Numbered from the stretch's first letter, positions 14,666 through 24,518 are shown. The stretch: DNA of 64,000 nucleotides from Bacteroidota bacterium (GCA_023151185.1 JAKLJL010000009.1:1-64000), one strand, 5' to 3'. The notes: generated from the letters alone by a model not told the origin. A program made the numbers and translations.

Positions 14666-15615
14666 ATCATATCCCAGGATTTTCTTTTGTTGTACAGAGT
14701 TTTTCGGTCAATTCCTAAAGTTTTACAGGCATGATCCAGATTTCGTGAACTGTTTAAAACAAACTGGATGTATTTTTTTTCCAGTTCATACAATGGAACT
14801 TTCCCAACGGTTTTAAACAAAGAGAGGGAGGGGTCATCCAATTGGAGGAATGATTCTGTGTGGAGAAGATGTTCCTGTTTATTTTCCTGATTAATGGAAA
14901 TGATCTCATAATCAGCAAAAAAGGTAACGACCTCAGCTTCATGCCTTTCGGCTGCCTCGTAATCTCCAAAAACTTTGCAGACATTGACCAGATAAACTGA
15001 AGCCAGAGTTTTCAGAAAGGGGTCGTCTGCCTCTTCAAATAAATTCCAGGCATTCCGGAAGGATTGAATGGATTTCCCGAGTTTTTTCTGAATATCCCAG
15101 TGAACAAGTCCGTCGATAAGGGCAATCTGCCCAAGGAAATTTTTATTACCCGACTTGATAATGGTGATGTAGTGAAGTGCCTGAAGTGAACCGAGGTTAT
15201 ACAGGGCAAAGGCGATTCTCAGAAAGATTGAATTCCGGTTTTCAGCATTTGCTTCATAGAGAAGGCTTTGTTCATAAAACCGGATTCCTTCCCTGAACTG
15301 ACGGTTTCTGATTGAGTGTGCACCCATCAGGTTGTAATAGGTGCTTTGTGATTTGGTCTCCTGGCAAATACTAAGCAGTTTTGGTGCAAAGGCAGAAAAT
15401 CCGGTTAGGTCTCCGTTAAGAGAATAGTAGGTGGAAATGACCTGTGCAACAGTGGCAGACGGTTTCATTTCGAGAAGATAGGGGAGCAGAGGTTCCAGAT
15501 CCTGGAAAGTATTGACAGACTTTAAATTGGTGATCGATTCAGAATTGTCAGAAATAAAGGTCAGAAAATCATAAAGGTCTTTTTTCCTTAATACTTCTGC
15601 GGCCCGTGGAATCAT
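14662..15615 (-). CDS. TPR-like protein with C-terminal Fis-type helix-turn-helix
   Basis: The 317-residue protein has two parts. Residues ~1-260 are helical and repeat-like (for example YYNLMGAHSIRNRQFREGIR, then FYEQSLLYEANAENRNSIFL), consistent with TPR repeats. Residues ~272-317 (YELEKKYIQFVLNSSRNLDH, then ACKTLGIDRKTLYNKRKSW) match the Fis/HTH_8 DNA-binding domain that ends NtrC-type activators. The AAA+ domain that such activators use to drive sigma-54 polymerase is absent, so it must act differently, perhaps as a repressor or a partner-sensing regulator. It follows the AMP nucleosidase gene after 9 bases on the same strand and is probably co-transcribed. Function is inferred from domains only. 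Confidence 0.7.
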   Translation of the reverse strand: MIPRAAEVLRKKDLYDFLTFISDNSESITNLKSVNTFQDLEPLLPYLLEMKPSATVAQVISTYYSLNGDLTGFSAFAPKLLSICQETKSQSTYYNLMGAHSIRNRQFREGIRFYEQSLLYEANAENRNSIFLRIAFALYNLGSLQALHYITIIKSGNKNFLGQIALIDGLVHWDIQKKLGKSIQSFRNAWNLFEEADDPFLKTLASVYLVNVCKVFGDYEAAERHEAEVVTFFADYEIISINQENKQEHLLHTESFLQLDDPSLSLFKTVGKVPLYELEKKYIQFVLNSSRNLDHACKTLGIDRKTLYNKRKSWDMI

Positions 15616-15624
15616 AAGGTTTTC

Positions 15625-16458
15625 CTACCACTCATAGTGTCTCAGATCCAAACTGTTGTGTTGCTGGCGGATTGTCTGAAGGGTTTCAATTCCCGATTTC
15701 AAATGTAAATTGGTAAATTCTTTGAAAACCTGATTGGCGGATGATTTGGTTTTAATACCTTCCCGGGTCAAAGGCAGATCCGAAACCAGCATGAGGGCTC
15801 CGATAGGAACTTTCCGGGCAAATCCAACCACAAACAGGGTGGCACATTCCATATCAATGGCAATTGCCCGTTCTTCCTTCAGTTTATTAACGAAGACCTC
15901 GTCAAATTCCCAGAACCGGTAATCAGTAGTGTGAATGACACCGGTTTTAAATTCCAGGTTTTGATCGTCAAGAACCTGGCTGGTTATTTTTTGAATGTTA
16001 AAAGTGGGTAGGGCAGGGACCCTCTGGGGCATATAGTGATTACTGGCGCCATCATCACGGATGGCAGCCATCGGGAGCACAAAATCCCCGATTTTCAATT
16101 TTTTATTCAGGCCGCCACACAAACCCAGCATCAAAACTGCTTTTGGTTTTCTGTAAGACAGCAAGTCAATGGCAAGGGCGGCGGTGGGAGATCCAATTTT
16201 ATAGTCAATAATGGACAGACCGCCTTCAGCCCAGTTTACTGCTGTAAAGGCAGAGCCATTTCTTCTGACCGATCCGGGAAAAAGAGTTTCGAACTCGCTG
16301 ATGTACCGTGAGAAATTAGTCAGCAGGATGTAGTCCTGAATTTCAGAGGCATCTGAACCTGTATACCGTTCGAGCATATCGAGACCAATTACCGACCGTG
16401 TGATTCCCTCAATACTGGATTCACCGTTTCCGGAAACTGGCAGGTTATGATCTGTCAT
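15625..16458 (-). CDS. amn: AMP nucleosidase, Bacteroidota type
   Basis: A member of the purine/uridine phosphorylase fold. AMP nucleosidase splits AMP into adenine and ribose 5-phosphate, adjusting the adenylate pool. In the 277-residue protein the N-terminal YILLTNFSRYISEFETLFP is shared with the short AMP nucleosidases of Bacteroidota; LGLCGGLNKKLKIGDFVLP is the phosphate-site loop, and IAIDMECATLFVVGF carries the DME ribose-binding signature. The frame is open to 16494, but AGGAG five bases before ATG 16458 decides the start. Downstream, 9 bases on, comes the TPR-Fis regulator. A related nucleoside phosphorylase activity is the main alternative. Confidence 0.85.
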   Translation of the reverse strand: MTDHNLPVSGNGESSIEGITRSVIGLDMLERYTGSDASEIQDYILLTNFSRYISEFETLFPGSVRRNGSAFTAVNWAEGGLSIIDYKIGSPTAALAIDLLSYRKPKAVLMLGLCGGLNKKLKIGDFVLPMAAIRDDGASNHYMPQRVPALPTFNIQKITSQVLDDQNLEFKTGVIHTTDYRFWEFDEVFVNKLKEERAIAIDMECATLFVVGFARKVPIGALMLVSDLPLTREGIKTKSSANQVFKEFTNLHLKSGIETLQTIRQQHNSLDLRHYEW

Positions 16459-16549
16459 TTGCTCCTCTGGGAAAAAAGGACTTGCGATTTTCAATTTAAG
16501 ATAGGAAATTGAATTCCTAAACGCAATTCAATAAAGGACTTACCACAAA

Positions 16550-17962
16550 ATGGCACTGAAACTTCACTTCTGGGGTGCAGCAGAAAATGTTACCGGATCT
16601 CTGCATCATTTAATAACCCCGGGAGGCCACCAGGTTTTTCTGGATTGCGGACTTTTTCAGGGACGGCGTCAGGAATCCTTCGAAAAAAATACATCCTTCC
16701 CGTTGCCGGCAGAAAAAACAGATGCTGTCCTCTTATCCCATGCTCACCTGGATCACAGCGGGAACCTGCCCGGCTTAGTCAGGCAGGGGTTTTCGGGTAA
16801 GATTTATGCTACCCCGGCTACCTGCGACCTGGTCAAAATCCTTTTGACAGATAGTGCCCACCTGATGAAACGGGATCTGGAATATGTGAATAAACGGCGG
16901 GTTAGCCGGGGGCAGGAGCCCCTGGAGCCTCTATATACCGCAGATGATGTGGAAAAAACCCTCCAGTTTCTGGTTCCGGTTCCGTACCTGACCGAATTCA
17001 GCCTGTGGGATGAACTGAAGGTAACTTTTTATGATGCTGGCCATATTCTGGGAAGTGCCATCACCGAAATCAAATGGAGAGATCCGGTAAGCTCTGAGGA
17101 ACTCATTCTGGTTTTTACCGGCGATCTCGGCCGGGATCACCTTCCGATCCTGAAAGATCCGGCTCTTTTAAAAGCAGCCGATTACCTCATTTCAGAGAGT
17201 ACTTATGGCGGCAGGCTTCATGATTCCATTGAGTTTGTAGGAGAGCAGCTTGCCGAACTGATCCGGCAAACACATCAGTCGAGAGGGAAAATGATCATTC
17301 CGGCCTTCAGTGTCGGCCGGACTCAGGAAATTTTGTATGAAATTGCCCAGTTGAAAGCCAAAAACCAGATTCCGGAAATCCCGATTTATCTGGATTCCCC
17401 CATGGCAATTGAAGCGACCCAGATTTTTAACCACCATCTGGAATGTTTTGATGAAGAAACCATGGAACAATTGAAGTCGGGGAATAACCCCTTGTTCCCG
17501 GCGGGAGTTTACTTTCTTAAAACAACAGATGAAAGTAAAGAACTGAACGAGTCAGATGAACCCTGTATTATCATTTCGGCTTCGGGAATGTGTGAAGGCG
17601 GCCGGATTGTTCATCACATAGCCAATCATTGTGCCAACCCGCGGAATATCATTTTATTTGTCGGATTTCAGGGACAAAATACACTTGGCCGTAAAATTCT
17701 GGACGGTGCAGAGGAAGTCAGTATATACGGCGAGGACCATCCGGTTCGCTGCCGGGTCGAAAAAATTCTGGCATTCTCAGCACATGCCGATGAACAGGAA
17801 CTGATTTCCTGGCTGTCCCACTTTGACCGGAAACGGTTAAAAACCTTGTTTCTGGTCCATGGGGAACCTGATGCTCAGGAACTGTTGATGGGATCTCTGA
17901 CTGCCAGAGGGTTCAATCAGGTTCACATTGCCCGGCAGGGAGAAACGTTTAAGTTGACTTGA
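16550..17962 (+). CDS. Metallo-beta-lactamase/beta-CASP RNA nuclease family protein
   Basis: A 470-residue enzyme of the CPSF-like beta-CASP family, RNases or related phosphodiesterases. The zinc site SHAHLDHSG (HxHxDH at 64-69) is intact, followed by GHILGSA (second histidine region), TGDLGRD with its aspartate, and the RMMBL/beta-CASP C-terminal motifs ASGMCEGGRIVHH and FSAHADEQEL. There is no signal peptide. It stands alone on the plus strand between the divergent amn gene and a membrane protein gene. Whether it is an endo- or exonuclease is not determined by sequence; homologues in thermophiles cleave RNA. Confidence 0.93.
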   Translation: MALKLHFWGAAENVTGSLHHLITPGGHQVFLDCGLFQGRRQESFEKNTSFPLPAEKTDAVLLSHAHLDHSGNLPGLVRQGFSGKIYATPATCDLVKILLTDSAHLMKRDLEYVNKRRVSRGQEPLEPLYTADDVEKTLQFLVPVPYLTEFSLWDELKVTFYDAGHILGSAITEIKWRDPVSSEELILVFTGDLGRDHLPILKDPALLKAADYLISESTYGGRLHDSIEFVGEQLAELIRQTHQSRGKMIIPAFSVGRTQEILYEIAQLKAKNQIPEIPIYLDSPMAIEATQIFNHHLECFDEETMEQLKSGNNPLFPAGVYFLKTTDESKELNESDEPCIIISASGMCEGGRIVHHIANHCANPRNIILFVGFQGQNTLGRKILDGAEEVSIYGEDHPVRCRVEKILAFSAHADEQELISWLSHFDRKRLKTLFLVHGEPDAQELLMGSLTARGFNQVHIARQGETFKLT

Positions 17963-18014
17963 TTCCGGTCGGTGGAGTGTTCCTGAAGATTAGGGAAATG
18001 AAAGAGCAAAAACA

Positions 18015-18734
18015 GTGAAAACAAAAGCCAGCAGATGCCCCTCATGCGGAACCCCTTTATATGAACGGGTTCCGGCATGCCCCAACTGCCGCCATGAATT
18101 TTATGATCTTGAGATGAAAAACGGGTGGGATGTTTATTCAGATCTGTTCATTTCACCGGTCAAAACAACCGAGCGATATTCCTCCGGCGCCTTTTTTAAA
18201 GGTCTTCTGGCAGCACCGTTGGCTTATTTTATTTTGGTACTTTTATGGCCGGTTCTTCAGTCGGTTTTACTAGCACCGGTTTTCGCCCTGATCCCGTGGG
18301 AAAATGTTCTTCAATCTCTATTAACAACAACGGTTGTCTTCGGGGTGGCTTTTGGAGGATTCCTTTTAAGTCTTTCGGTAGGGTTAAATCTGGTTAAAAA
18401 GCCGCTGGACTGGAAGCAACTGGTTCAGGTAATTTGCCTGGGTATAATCCCGTCTGCTGGTTTAATGATTCCAGCTATATTATTCAGGATTATCAATATT
18501 CAGTCGGTGACTTTTCAGGGATCTTCGGATGATTTGATAACTGCTTTTCTTTCCTGGGTTTTTATTTCCTTTGGGCATTTATGGGGTGGATTTCTGGTGT
18601 ACAGAGGAATCAGTTCCTTAACCGGTCTAAGCGGAATACAGGCGTTTTTGCTAACCTTTCTGCTGCCGGGTGCCCTTGTTTTGCTTCTGGTTGTAATTTT
18701 ATCCCTTTTTCTTGCCGGTATTCTCTGGGGCTGA
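18015..18734 (+). CDS. Zinc-ribbon polytopic membrane protein
   Basis: Starts with GTG and encodes 239 residues. A zinc ribbon at the N-terminus is clear (CPSCGTPLYERVPACPNCRHE, residues about 8-28), followed by four to six hydrophobic segments, for example AAPLAYFILVLLWPVLQSVL, VVFGVAFGGFLLSLSVGL and ALVLLLVVILSLFLAGIL. The layout resembles Yip1-like or DUF-type bacterial membrane proteins with a cytosolic zinc finger; no known transport or enzymatic motif is seen. Its stop codon abuts the stop codon of the convergent oxidase gene, TGA and TCA forming the palindrome TGATCA at 18732-18737. Confidence 0.65.
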   Translation: MKTKASRCPSCGTPLYERVPACPNCRHEFYDLEMKNGWDVYSDLFISPVKTTERYSSGAFFKGLLAAPLAYFILVLLWPVLQSVLLAPVFALIPWENVLQSLLTTTVVFGVAFGGFLLSLSVGLNLVKKPLDWKQLVQVICLGIIPSAGLMIPAILFRIINIQSVTFQGSSDDLITAFLSWVFISFGHLWGGFLVYRGISSLTGLSGIQAFLLTFLLPGALVLLLVVILSLFLAGILWG

Positions 18735-20219
18735 TCAGAGCATTTTTTCAGGGAATACAGTTCCCCTGCCTAAAATGCCGGCCGGGTCGAAGTATCTTTT
18801 CACACGGGCCATTTCTTTTAACCCTGAATCGCCAAACATCATTTCCGCATAGGGAACCTTCAGTTTCCCGACACCATGTTCGGCTGAAATGGTTCCGCCC
18901 AGCTTCAGTGCCTCCCGGATAAACTCCAGGTATATCAGTTTTCCCTGATCATGTTCTTCAGCCGACCGGGGAAGTATGTTCATGTGCAGGTGCTGGTCGC
19001 CGATGTGCCCGAATATTACCCATTTAAACGGACTCTCATCAAGGAACCGGTGATAAACGGCCATCATTTCGCTGAATTTGTTTTCTGGGACTGCAATATC
19101 AGACGATATCTTCCTGACACCGTTTTTTGAAAGAAATTCATTGATCAGGGCTGGCAGTGCATGCCGGTATTCTTTGAAAAAATCTTCCTCCCGTGCCGAC
19201 TGTGCAAACCAGCTGCTTTCGGGAAGACCATTGTGTCTGACCAGCAGATCAAACCAGGCTTCAAGCAGGCCATCTTCAGTTTCTGGGTTACATTCCTGTT
19301 CAAAGTAAATGGCACCTTTGGCCTGATCTGGGGTTTGCGGATACTTTTCTTTCAAAAATCCAAGAGAATTCAGGTCAAAATATTCCAGGCTGGTCGCATT
19401 AAGCCGGGTAAGTGAACCGGGATTGGCAACAGATTCAGTTTTGACAGATGAAACGAAGGCCAAAAGGTCCTGTTCTTCCGGAAAGAAAAAGATTCCTGAA
19501 AAAAAACGGGACGGTTTCGGGAGCAGTTTTACTTTTGCTTCCGTAATCACACCAAGAGTTCCTTCAGATCCGATAAAAAGATCAATCAGGTCCATTCCCG
19601 GCTCAGAAAAATACCCGGCTGCGTGTTTTACCCCTGGCATTGAAATGTCGGGTATGGTGAACCTGACACGTCGGCCCTGGATGGAGGAATCAAACTCATT
19701 GCCGGAAGCTACATACTGACCGCGCGGAATGATCAGAACAGTTCCGTCTGAAAGAACAACGGTAAGTTCAGATACCCACCGGCGGGTTGCCCCGTACCTG
19801 AAGGACCTGGAGCCGCTGGCATTGGTGGCAATGGTTCCGCCAATGAAGGCATTTCGTTCTGTTGGGTCAGGCGGATATAAAAACCCATTCTCAAGTGCTT
19901 CAGTCTGGAGTGTTTTCAGTAAAACACCCGCCTGGACCGAAACCTCTCCGGTTCCGTCGGGATGGGACATAAACCTGCCGATCCGGTTCAACCGGTCCGT
20001 GGCCAGAATGATGCCGCTGTTTGGAACCCGGCCACCGGTTGTTCCGGTACCATTTCCTGAAACTGTAACCGGTTCCCCCCGTTCAGAAGCCTGTTTTAAA
20101 ATTTCTGAAACCTCTTCTGTGCTTTCCGGGATATAGACACCGGAAACAGGTCCGGCCTTCAATCCGCTGGTATCATTCAGGTAATTCAGAAATTCATCCG
20201 GATTTCTTTTGACGATCAT
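18735..20219 (-). CDS. FAD-binding oxidase, GlcD/lactate dehydrogenase type
   Basis: A 494-residue vanillyl-alcohol-oxidase-fold flavoprotein. The PCMH FAD domain lies near residues 25-200 with VTVSGNGTGTTGGRVPNSGI, GGTIATNASGSRSFRYGATR and later GSEGTLGVITEAKVKLLP. The C-terminal FAD-oxidase domain ends with IGDQHLHMNILP and SAEHGVGKLK, the conserved His motifs of glycolate and D-lactate dehydrogenases. The substrate is a 2-hydroxy acid by family, but D-lactate, glycolate or another cannot be chosen. No partner iron-sulfur subunit lies nearby. The gene begins 27 bases behind the gpmA terminator. Confidence 0.9.
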   Translation of the reverse strand: MIVKRNPDEFLNYLNDTSGLKAGPVSGVYIPESTEEVSEILKQASERGEPVTVSGNGTGTTGGRVPNSGIILATDRLNRIGRFMSHPDGTGEVSVQAGVLLKTLQTEALENGFLYPPDPTERNAFIGGTIATNASGSRSFRYGATRRWVSELTVVLSDGTVLIIPRGQYVASGNEFDSSIQGRRVRFTIPDISMPGVKHAAGYFSEPGMDLIDLFIGSEGTLGVITEAKVKLLPKPSRFFSGIFFFPEEQDLLAFVSSVKTESVANPGSLTRLNATSLEYFDLNSLGFLKEKYPQTPDQAKGAIYFEQECNPETEDGLLEAWFDLLVRHNGLPESSWFAQSAREEDFFKEYRHALPALINEFLSKNGVRKISSDIAVPENKFSEMMAVYHRFLDESPFKWVIFGHIGDQHLHMNILPRSAEEHDQGKLIYLEFIREALKLGGTISAEHGVGKLKVPYAEMMFGDSGLKEMARVKRYFDPAGILGRGTVFPEKML

Positions 20220-20245
20220 CCCATTTTTTCCTGTTTAGGCGATAC

Positions 20246-20273
20246 AACAAAAAAGGGCACCCGAAGGTGCCCT
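20246..20273 (-). terminator. Rho-independent terminator of gpmA
   Basis: AGGGCACC (20254-20261) and GGTGCCCT (20266-20273) form a perfect 8-bp stem over a CGAA tetraloop, followed on the minus strand by a run of T (20247-20254 read as A on plus). It stands between gpmA and the oxidase gene. Confidence 0.9.
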
Positions 20274-20302
20274 GCGAAAAATGTGCAACGTACTGAAAGA
20301 AC

Positions 20303-20908
20303 TCAGAGAATTTCCTTTTTCAGAATATTCCCGTCTTTGTCGAAGTCATAAACAATCGGGACCCCGTTGGGGATGTTCAGTTCAAGAACTTCTTCTCTGG
20401 TAAGCTTGTCCAGATCCATCACAATGGCTCTGAGGCTGTTTCCGTGGGCAGAAACGACGACATTCTTTCCTGCAAGAACTTCAGGCAGGATAACACTTTT
20501 AAAATATGGAATTGCCCGGGCTGCCGTATCTTTCAGACTTTCACCGTTGGGAGGGGCAATATCATAGGACCGGCGCCAGATATGAACCTGTTCTTCACCA
20601 AATTCTTTGGCGGTTTCGGCCTTGTTTTTTCCCTGCAGGTCGCCGTAATGTCTTTCATTGATGGCCTGGTCGTAGGTAACCGGCAGGCTGGTCTGGCCGG
20701 CAGATTCAAGAGCCAGTTTGAGCGTGTCGATAGCTCTTTTCAGGACGGATGTAAACGCCAGATCGAAATGAATGGTTTTGATCTTTTCGCCGGCGAGGGC
20801 GGCTTCCTTTTTTCCTTTTTCAGTCAGGTCCACATCAACCCATCCGGTAAACCGGTTTTCCAGGTTCCAAACGGATTCCCCGTGGCGGATTAAAACGAGT
20901 TTTGCCAT
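20303..20908 (-). CDS. gpmA: 2,3-bisphosphoglycerate-dependent phosphoglycerate mutase
   Basis: Interconverts 3- and 2-phosphoglycerate in glycolysis. LIRHGESVWNLENRFTGWVD holds the phosphohistidine (H8), NERHYGDLQGKNKAE the substrate-binding loop, and SAHGNSLRAI the second catalytic histidine; glutamate in RHYGDL and the arginines of the RxxxxTA regions are in place. At 201 residues it is shorter than the usual 230-250 residue dPGM, having lost part of the region after DIAPPNG, but this short form is known in other bacteria. A promoter lies 33 bases upstream and a terminator 30 bases downstream, so it is transcribed alone. Confidence 0.93.
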   Translation of the reverse strand: MAKLVLIRHGESVWNLENRFTGWVDVDLTEKGKKEAALAGEKIKTIHFDLAFTSVLKRAIDTLKLALESAGQTSLPVTYDQAINERHYGDLQGKNKAETAKEFGEEQVHIWRRSYDIAPPNGESLKDTAARAIPYFKSVILPEVLAGKNVVVSAHGNSLRAIVMDLDKLTREEVLELNIPNGVPIVYDFDKDGNILKKEIL

Positions 20909-20940
20909 TGCTATACCTTATAATTGTTCGAATCAGGGCG

Positions 20941-20972
20941 CAAAGATACAGAATACACAGATTATTTCACAG
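20941..20972 (-). promoter_or_regulatory. Promoter of gpmA
   Basis: On the minus strand CTG (20970-20972), a 21-base spacer, then TATCTTTG (20941-20948), an exact TAnnTTTG element. It lies 33 bases ahead of the gpmA start codon. Confidence 0.6.
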
Positions 20973-21006
20973 AATCTGCCCGGTCTCTAATTGAGTTCTA
21001 AACCTC

Positions 21007-22203
21007 TCAGACTTTCGGTTCCTGTTTAAGCGGAAAGGGAAAGAAGGCTTTCGATTTTTCGTACTTGATTTTGTAATCTATTTCTTTCAGGGTTTTGAGC
21101 AGGTGATCCATTTCATCGGTGGTATTGTAAAAATGAGGAGAAATCCGAAGGTACTTTTCTCTTGCAGATACAATAATATTCTGTTCCTTCAGTTTGGCGG
21201 CGATCAGATCAGGTTCTGAAATAATAAAGCTTACAATGCCCGAAAGGTCATTATCCTCATAGGCAAAGGCCGGTCTGACCCCATAAGCGGCCATACCCTT
21301 CAGAAGGTACTGATTCAGTGACGTGACCTGTTTTTCGATATTTTTTACTCCGATTTCCAGCAGAAGTGAAACAGATTCGGTCAGTCCGACTATTCCCATT
21401 GCATTCAGGGTTCCGGGTTCATACCGCCGGGCATCCTTGGCAAGCCGTTGGTTCAGATCAAAAAAGGTCCAGGGGCTTTCTACGGAAAGCCATCCTACAT
21501 AGGCCTGGTTCAGCATGGTTCTGAGTTCTTCCGAGACAAAAACAAATCCGGTGCCCATGGGTCCCATCAGCCATTTCTGTCCGCCGCACGAAAGAAAATC
21601 GATTTTCATCTTTTTGACGTCAATGGGGATGACCCCGGCAGACTGAATGGCATCAACGGCAAAAATAATCCCCCGTTCATTGCACAGACGGCCTATTTCT
21701 TCAAGATTCAAGCGGAACCCGTTCAGAAACTGCACATGGCTGAGGCAGACCAACTGGGTGGTGGGCTTCATAGCCCGGAGGATGTCATCTGTTTCAATAT
21801 GGCCTTCCCGTTCCCTGATCATATCAAGATGGACACCTTCCTTGATCAGCTTGGCAAAGGTTTGGGTTACGGCTGGGAAATCCCTTGAAAACAGAATAAT
21901 CCGGTCACCCCGTTTCCACTTGATTCCATTGGCCAGCAGGTTCAGTCCTTCGCTTGTATTGGTCTGGAATGCGATATCCCGGGCAGAAGCATGAATCAGA
22001 TTTCCCAACACCTGCCGGGCCTTCTGAACCGATTCTGTAAACCCCGGATAGACATCCACTTCGGTGACAGACCGCCTGACCAGGAAATCCTGGATAGCCT
22101 TTGTAACCCTGGATGACAGCGGTGATACTGAGGCATGGTTCATATAAACCAGGTTTCCCGTGTGGGGAAACAGGGACCGGTAGTTAGAAATTTCTGTGTT
22201 CAT
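21007..22203 (-). CDS. Class V aminotransferase-fold PLP enzyme
   Basis: A 398-residue PLP-dependent enzyme of the class V aminotransferase/cysteine desulfurase family. Seen: NHASVSPLSSRV (substrate/PLP N-terminal motif), AFQTNTSEGLNLLANGIKW, FAVDAIQSAGVIPIDV with the PLP-ring aspartate, and SCGGQKWLMGPMGTGF with the Schiff-base lysine. It lacks the mobile cysteine loop of IscS-type enzymes and resembles the isopenicillin-N-epimerase/selenocysteine-lyase-like branch, so the activity is open. The gene starts 56 bases behind maeB and is on the same strand; read-through from maeB is possible. Confidence 0.88.
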   Translation of the reverse strand: MNTEISNYRSLFPHTGNLVYMNHASVSPLSSRVTKAIQDFLVRRSVTEVDVYPGFTESVQKARQVLGNLIHASARDIAFQTNTSEGLNLLANGIKWKRGDRIILFSRDFPAVTQTFAKLIKEGVHLDMIREREGHIETDDILRAMKPTTQLVCLSHVQFLNGFRLNLEEIGRLCNERGIIFAVDAIQSAGVIPIDVKKMKIDFLSCGGQKWLMGPMGTGFVFVSEELRTMLNQAYVGWLSVESPWTFFDLNQRLAKDARRYEPGTLNAMGIVGLTESVSLLLEIGVKNIEKQVTSLNQYLLKGMAAYGVRPAFAYEDNDLSGIVSFIISEPDLIAAKLKEQNIIVSAREKYLRISPHFYNTTDEMDHLLKTLKEIDYKIKYEKSKAFFPFPLKQEPKV

Positions 22204-22259
22204 TCTGCTTCTGGTCTCGATTACTTAAGGGCTTTGACGGATCACAGTCCCGGGTTGGG

Positions 22260-24509
22260 TTAATTTCCGATCTGGGAAACAGCAATTGCAGCTACATTGA
22301 CCAGATCATTAACATCCCGGTAAACCGGCAGGATATGGGCCGGCTGATTTAACCCGAGGAACAATGGCCCGACGATTTCGGCCTGTCCGATTTTTCCCAT
22401 CAGTTTTACGGCAATGTTTGCAGCATCCAGGTTTGGGAAAATCAGCACATTTGCGTTGCCTTTCAGGCCAGAGAACGGGAAAATATCCCGGGCTGCTTCG
22501 AAATCAAGCGCCAGATCAGCCTGAAGTTCCCCTTCAATGTCCAGATCAGGGCGGGCCTTTTTTACCAGGGCAGTGGCCTTTTCGACCTTGGCAGATTCAG
22601 GAGTTCTGACGGACCCAAAACTCGAAAAACTGAGCATCCCGATGACCGGTTCTATATTCAGGCTTTTAACAAAATCGGCCGATTGAATGGCGATTTCTGC
22701 CAGGGTTTCAGCATCCGGATTGATGTTAAGGGTTGTATCCGCAAAAAACAGGGCTGAGTTTTTCGTGAGGATTAAATGAAGCCCAGAAACTCTCCTGCTC
22801 CCGGGTTTTTGTCCGATGATCTGAATTGCAGGCTTGATATACCGGGAATAGGATGTGGTAACTCCGGTTACCAGCGCATCTGCCTCTCCCAGTCTGACCA
22901 TCATCGGGCCAAAGTAGGACCGGTGTTTGATCAGGTCATAGACATCAATCCGGCTAACTCCTTTCCGTTCACGGGCTTTCAGAAATTCGGTGGCATACCG
23001 GTCAAGATCAGGGTAAGTTCTCGGATCGATTACCAGAATATCCTGCAGATCCATATCCAGTTCGGCTGCAAGTTTGTTGATTTTTGCAACGTTACCCAGC
23101 AGAATCGGTTCCGCAATTTTCTCATCGAGAAGAATCTGGGCAGCCTTCAGTGCAACCGGATGGTCGCCTTCGGCAATTACTACCCGTTTCGGATTCAGCT
23201 TTGCCTTGTGGATCACCCTTCTGATGATATCTTTGGACCACCCCATCCGGGTAATCAGTTCCTGTTCATACTCCTCAAAATTCTGAATTCCAAGTCTGGC
23301 AACGCCGGTTTCCATGGCTGCTTTTGCAACTGCCGGGGCTACCCGGACGAGTACCCGGGGATCAAAGGGTTTCGGGATGATGTAGGTCCGTCCGAATTTA
23401 AGGGAATTCAGTCCGTAGATTTTCTTGACACTTTCGGGTACTTCTTCCTTTGCAAGGCCAGCTATGGCGTAGACAGCAGCCAGTTTCATTTCTTCGTTGA
23501 TTGTCTTTGCCCTGACGTCGAGGGCACCTCTGAAGATGAACGGGAATCCGAGAACATTGTTAACCTGATTCGGGAAATCAGACCGTCCGGTTGCCATGAT
23601 GACATCAGGCCTTGCTTCGGTTGCTTCTTTATAACCAATTTCCGGATCCGGATTGGCGAGTGCAAAAATAATCGGATTCTCACTCATTCCGGTAATCATA
23701 TCTGGTTTAAGCAGACCGCCGACCGACAGTCCGAGAAAAACATCAGCACCGTTCAGGCATTCTTTCAGGCTCATGACCGGCAGGGACTGGGCAAATTCCA
23801 TTTTTACCTTGTCGATCGGTTCGGGACGGGTTGTGGTCACAAACCCTTTTGAATCAAACATATAAACATTCGAGGCCTCGGCACCCAGTTTGCAGAAAAG
23901 CTTGACCACCGCATTGGCAGCAGCACCGGCACCAGAAACTACGATTTTTACCTTTTCAGCCTTTTTACCAGCAAGTTCAAGTGCATTCAGAAAAGCAGCC
24001 CCGGTAATAATGGCGGTTCCGTGCTGATCGTCATGGAAAACCGGGATGTCCATGATTTCCCTGAGGCGGGATTCAATGTAAAAACAGTCAGGGGCCTTGA
24101 TATCTTCCAGGTTTATTCCACCAAAAGTGGGTTCGAGGGATTTAACAATGGTGATGACTTCTTCTGGGTCCTTCGAATTGATTTCGATGTCAAAGACATC
24201 AATATCGGCAAATTTTTTAAACAGGACGCCTTTTCCTTCCATGACCGGTTTTCCGGCTTCAGGGCCAATATCTCCCAGACCCAGAACAGCAGTTCCGTTC
24301 GAAATAACGGCGACCAGATTGCCCTTGGCTGTGTATTTATAAACTGCATCTTTGTCCTGGTGGATTTCCCGGCAGGGTTCTGCAACACCGGGAGTGTAGG
24401 CAAGGCTGAGGTCCCGCTGGGATAAGGTAGGTTTTGTCGAGACGACTTCTATTTTACCGGGACGGCCCTCTGAGTGGTAATCGAGGGCATCTTTTTTCCT
24501 GATGATCAT
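22260..24509 (-). CDS. maeB: NADP-dependent malic enzyme with phosphotransacetylase-like domain
   Basis: A 749-residue protein that decarboxylates malate to pyruvate while reducing NADP. Residues ~1-160 hold the malic domain ([35 protein letters not shown]), ~165-400 the NAD(P) domain ([16 protein letters not shown]), and ~430-749 a domain homologous to phosphate acetyltransferase ([14 protein letters not shown]). This MaeB-type fusion is standard; the acetyltransferase part is thought to bind acetyl-CoA as a regulatory domain. An inverted repeat lies 10-33 bases ahead of the start codon, at a predicted promoter. The class V aminotransferase gene follows. Confidence 0.95.
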   Translation of the reverse strand: MIIRKKDALDYHSEGRPGKIEVVSTKPTLSQRDLSLAYTPGVAEPCREIHQDKDAVYKYTAKGNLVAVISNGTAVLGLGDIGPEAGKPVMEGKGVLFKKFADIDVFDIEINSKDPEEVITIVKSLEPTFGGINLEDIKAPDCFYIESRLREIMDIPVFHDDQHGTAIITGAAFLNALELAGKKAEKVKIVVSGAGAAANAVVKLFCKLGAEASNVYMFDSKGFVTTTRPEPIDKVKMEFAQSLPVMSLKECLNGADVFLGLSVGGLLKPDMITGMSENPIIFALANPDPEIGYKEATEARPDVIMATGRSDFPNQVNNVLGFPFIFRGALDVRAKTINEEMKLAAVYAIAGLAKEEVPESVKKIYGLNSLKFGRTYIIPKPFDPRVLVRVAPAVAKAAMETGVARLGIQNFEEYEQELITRMGWSKDIIRRVIHKAKLNPKRVVIAEGDHPVALKAAQILLDEKIAEPILLGNVAKINKLAAELDMDLQDILVIDPRTYPDLDRYATEFLKARERKGVSRIDVYDLIKHRSYFGPMMVRLGEADALVTGVTTSYSRYIKPAIQIIGQKPGSRRVSGLHLILTKNSALFFADTTLNINPDAETLAEIAIQSADFVKSLNIEPVIGMLSFSSFGSVRTPESAKVEKATALVKKARPDLDIEGELQADLALDFEAARDIFPFSGLKGNANVLIFPNLDAANIAVKLMGKIGQAEIVGPLFLGLNQPAHILPVYRDVNDLVNVAAIAVSQIGN

Positions 24510-24518
24510 ACTGTACCC

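Noticed and set aside
22776-23852. A 358-codon open frame opposite maeB
   Set aside because: It mirrors the malic enzyme frame codon by codon and has no plausible start signal or motif.
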